This document shows, in pieces, positions 62,801-64,000 of a DNA stretch of 64,000 nucleotides (the stretch's first letter is position 1; the number at the start of each line of letters is the position of its first letter). The notes under the pieces were generated by a model. The model did no database searches. It saw only the letters and a program-made list of their open reading frames with translations, and was not told the origin of the DNA. A program made the translations under genes and the position numbers. Source of the stretch: UBA6168 sp041741095 (lineage in GTDB: Bacteria > Bacteroidota > Bacteroidia > Chitinophagales > Saprospiraceae); assembly GCA_041741095.1 (NCBI GenBank), contig JBGSKQ010000135.1, positions 124,001 to 188,000 of the forward strand, in the 5' to 3' direction.

Positions 62801-63422
62801 TTGATGCAACGAGATACTTGTTATTATCAAGTTTTAATGTTTCGATCCTATCATCTGATTCGCCACCGTAGTTTTTATCCCACTGTACTATGTGGTCTGG
62901 CCCAACTCTCACGATCCAACCATCATCGAAGCCATAGTTATTGTCCACATCCACATCGTTCGATTGCGTAAAACCTGCCAAAATAAAACCTCCGTCAGAG
63001 GTTAATTGCATACTAGTGGGAACATCATCGTCAGTCCCGCCATAATGGTCGCTCCATATTTGATTGCCATCTGAGTCTATTTGAATAGCCACAAAATCAA
63101 ATAGACCATTTGTTGCCATCCCGTTGTCATTCGATTTTGAATAGCCAGCAACCAAAAAACCGCTGCCATTCGGCATTTCTAAAATACACTGCCCAATCTC
63201 AGCGCTGCTACCTCCAATGCTCTTTTCCCACTCAATCACCGGCCCTCCACCCAGGGAAACTGAAGATTGGGTCGGTTTTGTAAATGCAAACAGCATTTGC
63301 GACCTTGATTTAAGGTTCAAAAATTGGCCGCTATCAGCGTCGGTAGCAACTGGTAATTTATTATTTGAAAACTCGCAAAATATTGGAAAAGCTAATAGCA
63401 GGAAGGCAACAGGGTGAAGCAT
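56817..63422 (-). CDS. Giant T9SS type B adhesin with LRR, Ig-like and SprB-type repeats
   Basis: A 2201-residue surface protein with a signal peptide (HPVAFLLLAFPIFCEF). Residues ~45-470 are propeller-like repeats with W-D/E-K-xYGG and GGFILAGFTQS motifs. Three modules then alternate leucine-rich repeats with an Ig-like domain: LRRs begin near 480 (LALMSLYNATNGPSW), 760 (NALQTIYNNTNNGMGW) and 1137 (MALQAIYNMANVTAW). Residues ~1625-1925 hold four near-identical 75-residue SprB-type repeats. The end (from ~2110) is a gliding-type C-terminal domain: GISPNGDGINDEFIIP, VVFNRWGD, and PAGTYFYIIRL, directing T9SS export. Role: adhesion or gliding, by analogy with SprB. Confidence 0.92.
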   Translation of the reverse strand: MLHPVAFLLLAFPIFCEFSNNKLPVATDADSGQFLNLKSRSQMLFAFTKPTQSSVSLGGGPVIEWEKSIGGSSAEIGQCILEMPNGSGFLVAGYSKSNDNGMATNGLFDFVAIQIDSDGNQIWSDHYGGTDDDVPTSMQLTSDGGFILAGFTQSNDVDVDNNYGFDDGWIVRVGPDHIVQWDKNYGGESDDRIETLKLDNNKYLVASRVTSTLFDIQYNTLQTACWMARVDQNGQTFDWKTVFDGNNFDEAYDITRANGGNYMVAGTTNSTDLANGSNIPQGAQDYDFLMVRLNPQGNPLWSVNYGGTGRDVAQNIIRMSDNSGYLLAGTISAGGGNVSSHYGSRDFWVIKLDNNGALLWEKNYGGSGLDSLYSMSQASDGNFYLAGTTDSNDHDVSSNNGGRDAWIVKINPNGNILWEKNFGGPGAETASAVIETSDGGLIFTGQSGAQGGDVSVNHGLNDIWVAKLQMSCIAQDSLALMSLYNATNGPSWTPCNWSNNFGQPLNNWCDYMQLTPDQCNVETLIVDDVNMQGQMIDLQLPELKLLNLALNKLDGNLPDFTNMPKLEEMFFSVNLLDSNIPDFSNLPNLRKLHIRNNNLSDTLPNFSMLPTLNQLSIHDNEFDGLPKFTHFINSNQEFELLHVQNNRLSFDDIIPLLELQLSSQSALIYSPQKPFFDTTNIAAAVGDDVTINLGIDPLLTTNEYVWWLNGNLAFTVNTNTYTFNNIQPSQFGTYIVRVSNDSVTGLILESYPITISNSACDPATNLNALQTIYNNTNNGMGWDLATNWNQVALPLGDEYGIDANPDGCVNIIDMDGMDDGMVAMNVDGNNLTGTLPNKLYDLTSLEKLILRANPIQGSLDSNIENLSLLKTLSLSYTELGGTLPDEIGSLTELEFFEMDNTNLQGPLPDVFGGLDKLEYLELDNNDDLNGPLPNSLGGLQSLKGLYAYNCSLEGAIPDGLKNLPMLNTVVLFNNNLTGAVPMFTQNLFELTIQDNDLDFLPDLSTITSWGSQPFQGLHVENNKLTFDDILPNMPIKTVQNKPFVYAPQQPFFAETTYTVNQGDNLTIDLGIDPSITTSNYAWCIGNIALYTENENFRTFDNIQPQDAGTYTVKVTNDNVPGLTLESYPIHIVVNSSGGCNFPSTTPEYMALQAIYNMANVTAWSPCNWNFTGSIDDSWCGIAIHQQSCEIWEINLFGNPIQCDQWFGGNGLEGQLADVFDMLPNLRGLQLQSNKLSGPLPNSISQLTELQVLRLGHNAFDGEIPPSWQSLKKLRNFELDSNMLEGGIPPSFGSLDSLRYFAVGSNKLDQELPPTLGNLPFLMTLHVDNNQIPGAVPASFGNLDKLFLLDLDHNQLTSVETNFCNSPLERLRLNDNLLEDIPDFACLNATLKETYDAHGCSWPSGLYVQNNRLTFEDLLPNKIIFDNHPNSEYSPQAMIYQPETFDLCAGDTFTIDLGIDELVLSNEYYWYKDGNELPGMPIVGNNSFSINGIVPTDAGVYSCQVKNPGLPELTLYSYDFTLIFSCCVLDLTNLNAIANTACAGSNSMINISGLPTQGLQEPLTIEYTINGNPAPSALNVDVTPGGEAVFSIGSQSNGTTFEIVQITSADNCGHVVSLSGTVQSGSPIATVVSTQPSQCAGNTGSIEVFVQGGTPVYSYLWSNGSTSQNPTGLPAGDYQLTVTDDNDCTDVLSATVAQSDPPVASLVAAQPSDCSSNTGSIEVSVQGGTPVYSYLWSNGSTSQNLTGLPAGAYQLTVTDANDCTDVLSATVAQSDPPVASLVAAQPSDCSGNTGSIEVSVQGGTPVYSYLWSNGSPSQNPTGLPAGAYQLTVTDANDCTDTLYATVAQSDPPVAFLVAAQPSDCSGNTGSIEVSVQGGTPVYTYLWSNGSTSQNLTGLPAGDYQLTVTDANSCTATITATVPLDANNAAQAEILTPDEILCEDGFTLAAVLPPGTTGFWTADPSTIVIDEATNPNTFATNLQPGENQFTWTLSTQDCPDYSFDMVAAELNSQPNAKDDILTLPVGQLSLDLDLLFNDSPAFGVIFTSLGQPADGTTTFEKIDGKETGNFFWTGPTTAKELVFQYRICLDNCPDLCDIATVTIQIEAPAVTDPPTGISPNGDGINDEFIIPELEENPGKYPKNELVVFNRWGDIVFQAKPYNNDWTGTNQKNGKDLPAGTYFYIIRLDIGEGEIKMKEVVIVR
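57650..58545 (-). repeat. Four tandem 225-bp repeats within the giant adhesin
   Basis: Matching points at 57741, 57966, 58191 and 58416 are exactly 225 nt apart (75 codons). Copies differ by a few substitutions only. The multiple of 3 keeps frames open on the opposite strand, which yields a spurious 299-codon frame. Confidence 0.95.
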
Positions 63423-63518
63423 GATTTCATTGTTTTGGGTTAAACCAAAAAGGGTTGAGGTGTATGACCAATAGACTGCGTAAATTTAGCAAAAACTGTT
63501 TGCCTTACCCTACCCCGT

Positions 63519-64000
63519 TTAGTGTTTCGCCAAGATTTTTATAGGGCAAGCCACTACCTTGCTTTTATAAACCTCCCCGTCCAAGGATATTACTAATAGC
63601 AAGTATTTCGTACCGACTGATACCTTGCCGGGAATTTTTAATCTCGCATTTTTCCGTACGAACTCGCCCGTATCCACTTGTTCGATCCATTCATCGCAAA
63701 GAAAAGTGCTGGTATCGTCCCAAGAAAATAGAGGGTCTTGTGACAGAAAAACCATTACCTGTAGCCGCCCGAATGGCGACATGGCACGGTTGGACAGCAT
63801 GTAGGATATGGTCAAAGAGTCGCCGGCCCTCACTGCTTCCCGGTCAATGTTGGCAATGGTCAATGATAGTGAATCATTCAATAAGTTGCCGTGTTCAGCA
63901 TATAGTTTTCCATCAGGAGCATACGCCACTGGAGCAGTAAGCCTCGCAAAACCGGGGTCCTCCATGCTGGGCCTTGAAACCTGGCGGCTGTCCCTGGCAG
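63519..64000 (-). CDS. CARDB-like exported protein, 3' part (5' end outside window)
   Basis: The frame is open to the right window edge, so only the C-terminal ~160 residues are seen. The last ~110 residues look like one CARDB/Ig-type beta domain: SLSLTIANIDREAVRAGDSL, then ISYMLSNRAM and GRLQVMVFLSQDPLFSW, ending VGTKYLLLVISLDGEVYKS and ACPIKILAKH. Such domains usually close secreted proteases or surface proteins, but nothing of the upstream part is available. It is the gene upstream of the giant adhesin on the same strand, with a 96-nt gap. The ATG at 63965 is probably internal, since codons before it continue without a stop. Confidence 0.75.
   Translation of the reverse strand, partial: ARDSRQVSRPSMEDPGFARLTAPVAYAPDGKLYAEHGNLLNDSLSLTIANIDREAVRAGDSLTISYMLSNRAMSPFGRLQVMVFLSQDPLFSWDDTSTFLCDEWIEQVDTGEFVRKNARLKIPGKVSVGTKYLLLVISLDGEVYKSKVVACPIKILAKH

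Noticed and set aside
49967..64000. Reading the caspase/papain cluster as an anti-phage defence island
   Set aside because: All products have signal peptides and no nucleic-acid sensor, nuclease or regulator is present, so an extracellular role is a better fit.
1..64000. CRISPR array, tRNA or rRNA genes
   Set aside because: No regularly spaced direct repeats with unique spacers and no cloverleaf or rRNA-like sequence were seen in the intergenic regions.

Overview
The window comes from a Bacteroidota chromosome, most likely a gliding or surface-active marine/sludge lineage of the Saprospiria type. The evidence is the type IX secretion (T9SS) type B sorting domains on giant adhesins, a PorP/SprF-type protein, PorT-like barrels, a bacillithiol gene (bshC), a FadN-type beta-oxidation protein, and many start sites preceded by the Bacteroidota promoter element TAnnTTTG instead of a clear Shine-Dalgarno sequence. 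The lineage is inferred from gene content; no rRNA or tRNA gene was seen.

Layout. 1-2.5 kb: 3' end of a large T9SS surface protein. 2.5-8.7 kb: RNase D, a sugar-nucleotide reductase-like protein, a DASH cryptochrome, a GNAT acetyltransferase and a vanadium-haloperoxidase-like lipoprotein. 9-16 kb: an OmpA protein with calcium-binding type 3 repeats, an HscA-like chaperone next to bshC, and an envelope pair (tandem OmpA-like protein plus coiled-coil membrane protein). 16-23.5 kb: P5C dehydrogenase, HAD phosphatase, two PorT-like barrels, Ca/Na antiporter, coaD, macrodomain hydrolase and phosphofructokinase. 23.7-28 kb: a fadN-fadA beta-oxidation unit with a decayed PIN toxin-antitoxin pair lodged between its genes. 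28-31 kb: ExbB-ExbD-ExbD-TonB energy-transduction operon. 31-40.5 kb: housekeeping genes (tyrS, a LolC/E-like permease, a YkuK-like protein, accD, gyrA, a TPR protein) plus an AP2-domain DNA-binding orphan. 40.9-46.3 kb: a C39-peptidase ABC exporter with its HlyD partner, then a second, ABC-2 type exporter pair. 46.5-50 kb: a small orphan protein, a penicillin-acylase-family hydrolase and a small membrane protein.

50-64 kb is the most unusual part: a single-strand run of exported proteins. In transcription order it holds the end of a CARDB-like protein cut by the window edge, a 2201-residue T9SS adhesin with LRR, Ig-like and SprB-type repeats, a papain-family protease, a small protein that looks like a free-standing copy of the protease's C-terminal domain, a secreted caspase-family protein, and a PorP/SprF protein. 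Shared modules tie these together: the propeller-like repeats of the caspase protein also open the giant adhesin, and the papain C-terminal domain recurs alone next door. I read this as a candidate surface or extracellular protease/adhesion system that I cannot match to a named one.

Intergenic DNA carries several short-word repeats, some as long inverted pairs inside operons, and two long perfect or near-perfect palindromes. Gene boundaries are supported by convergent terminator hairpins. Several starts were moved inward from non-ATG or implausible upstream codons; the reasons are given in each entry. All functional calls are from motif recognition by eye; no database search was run.
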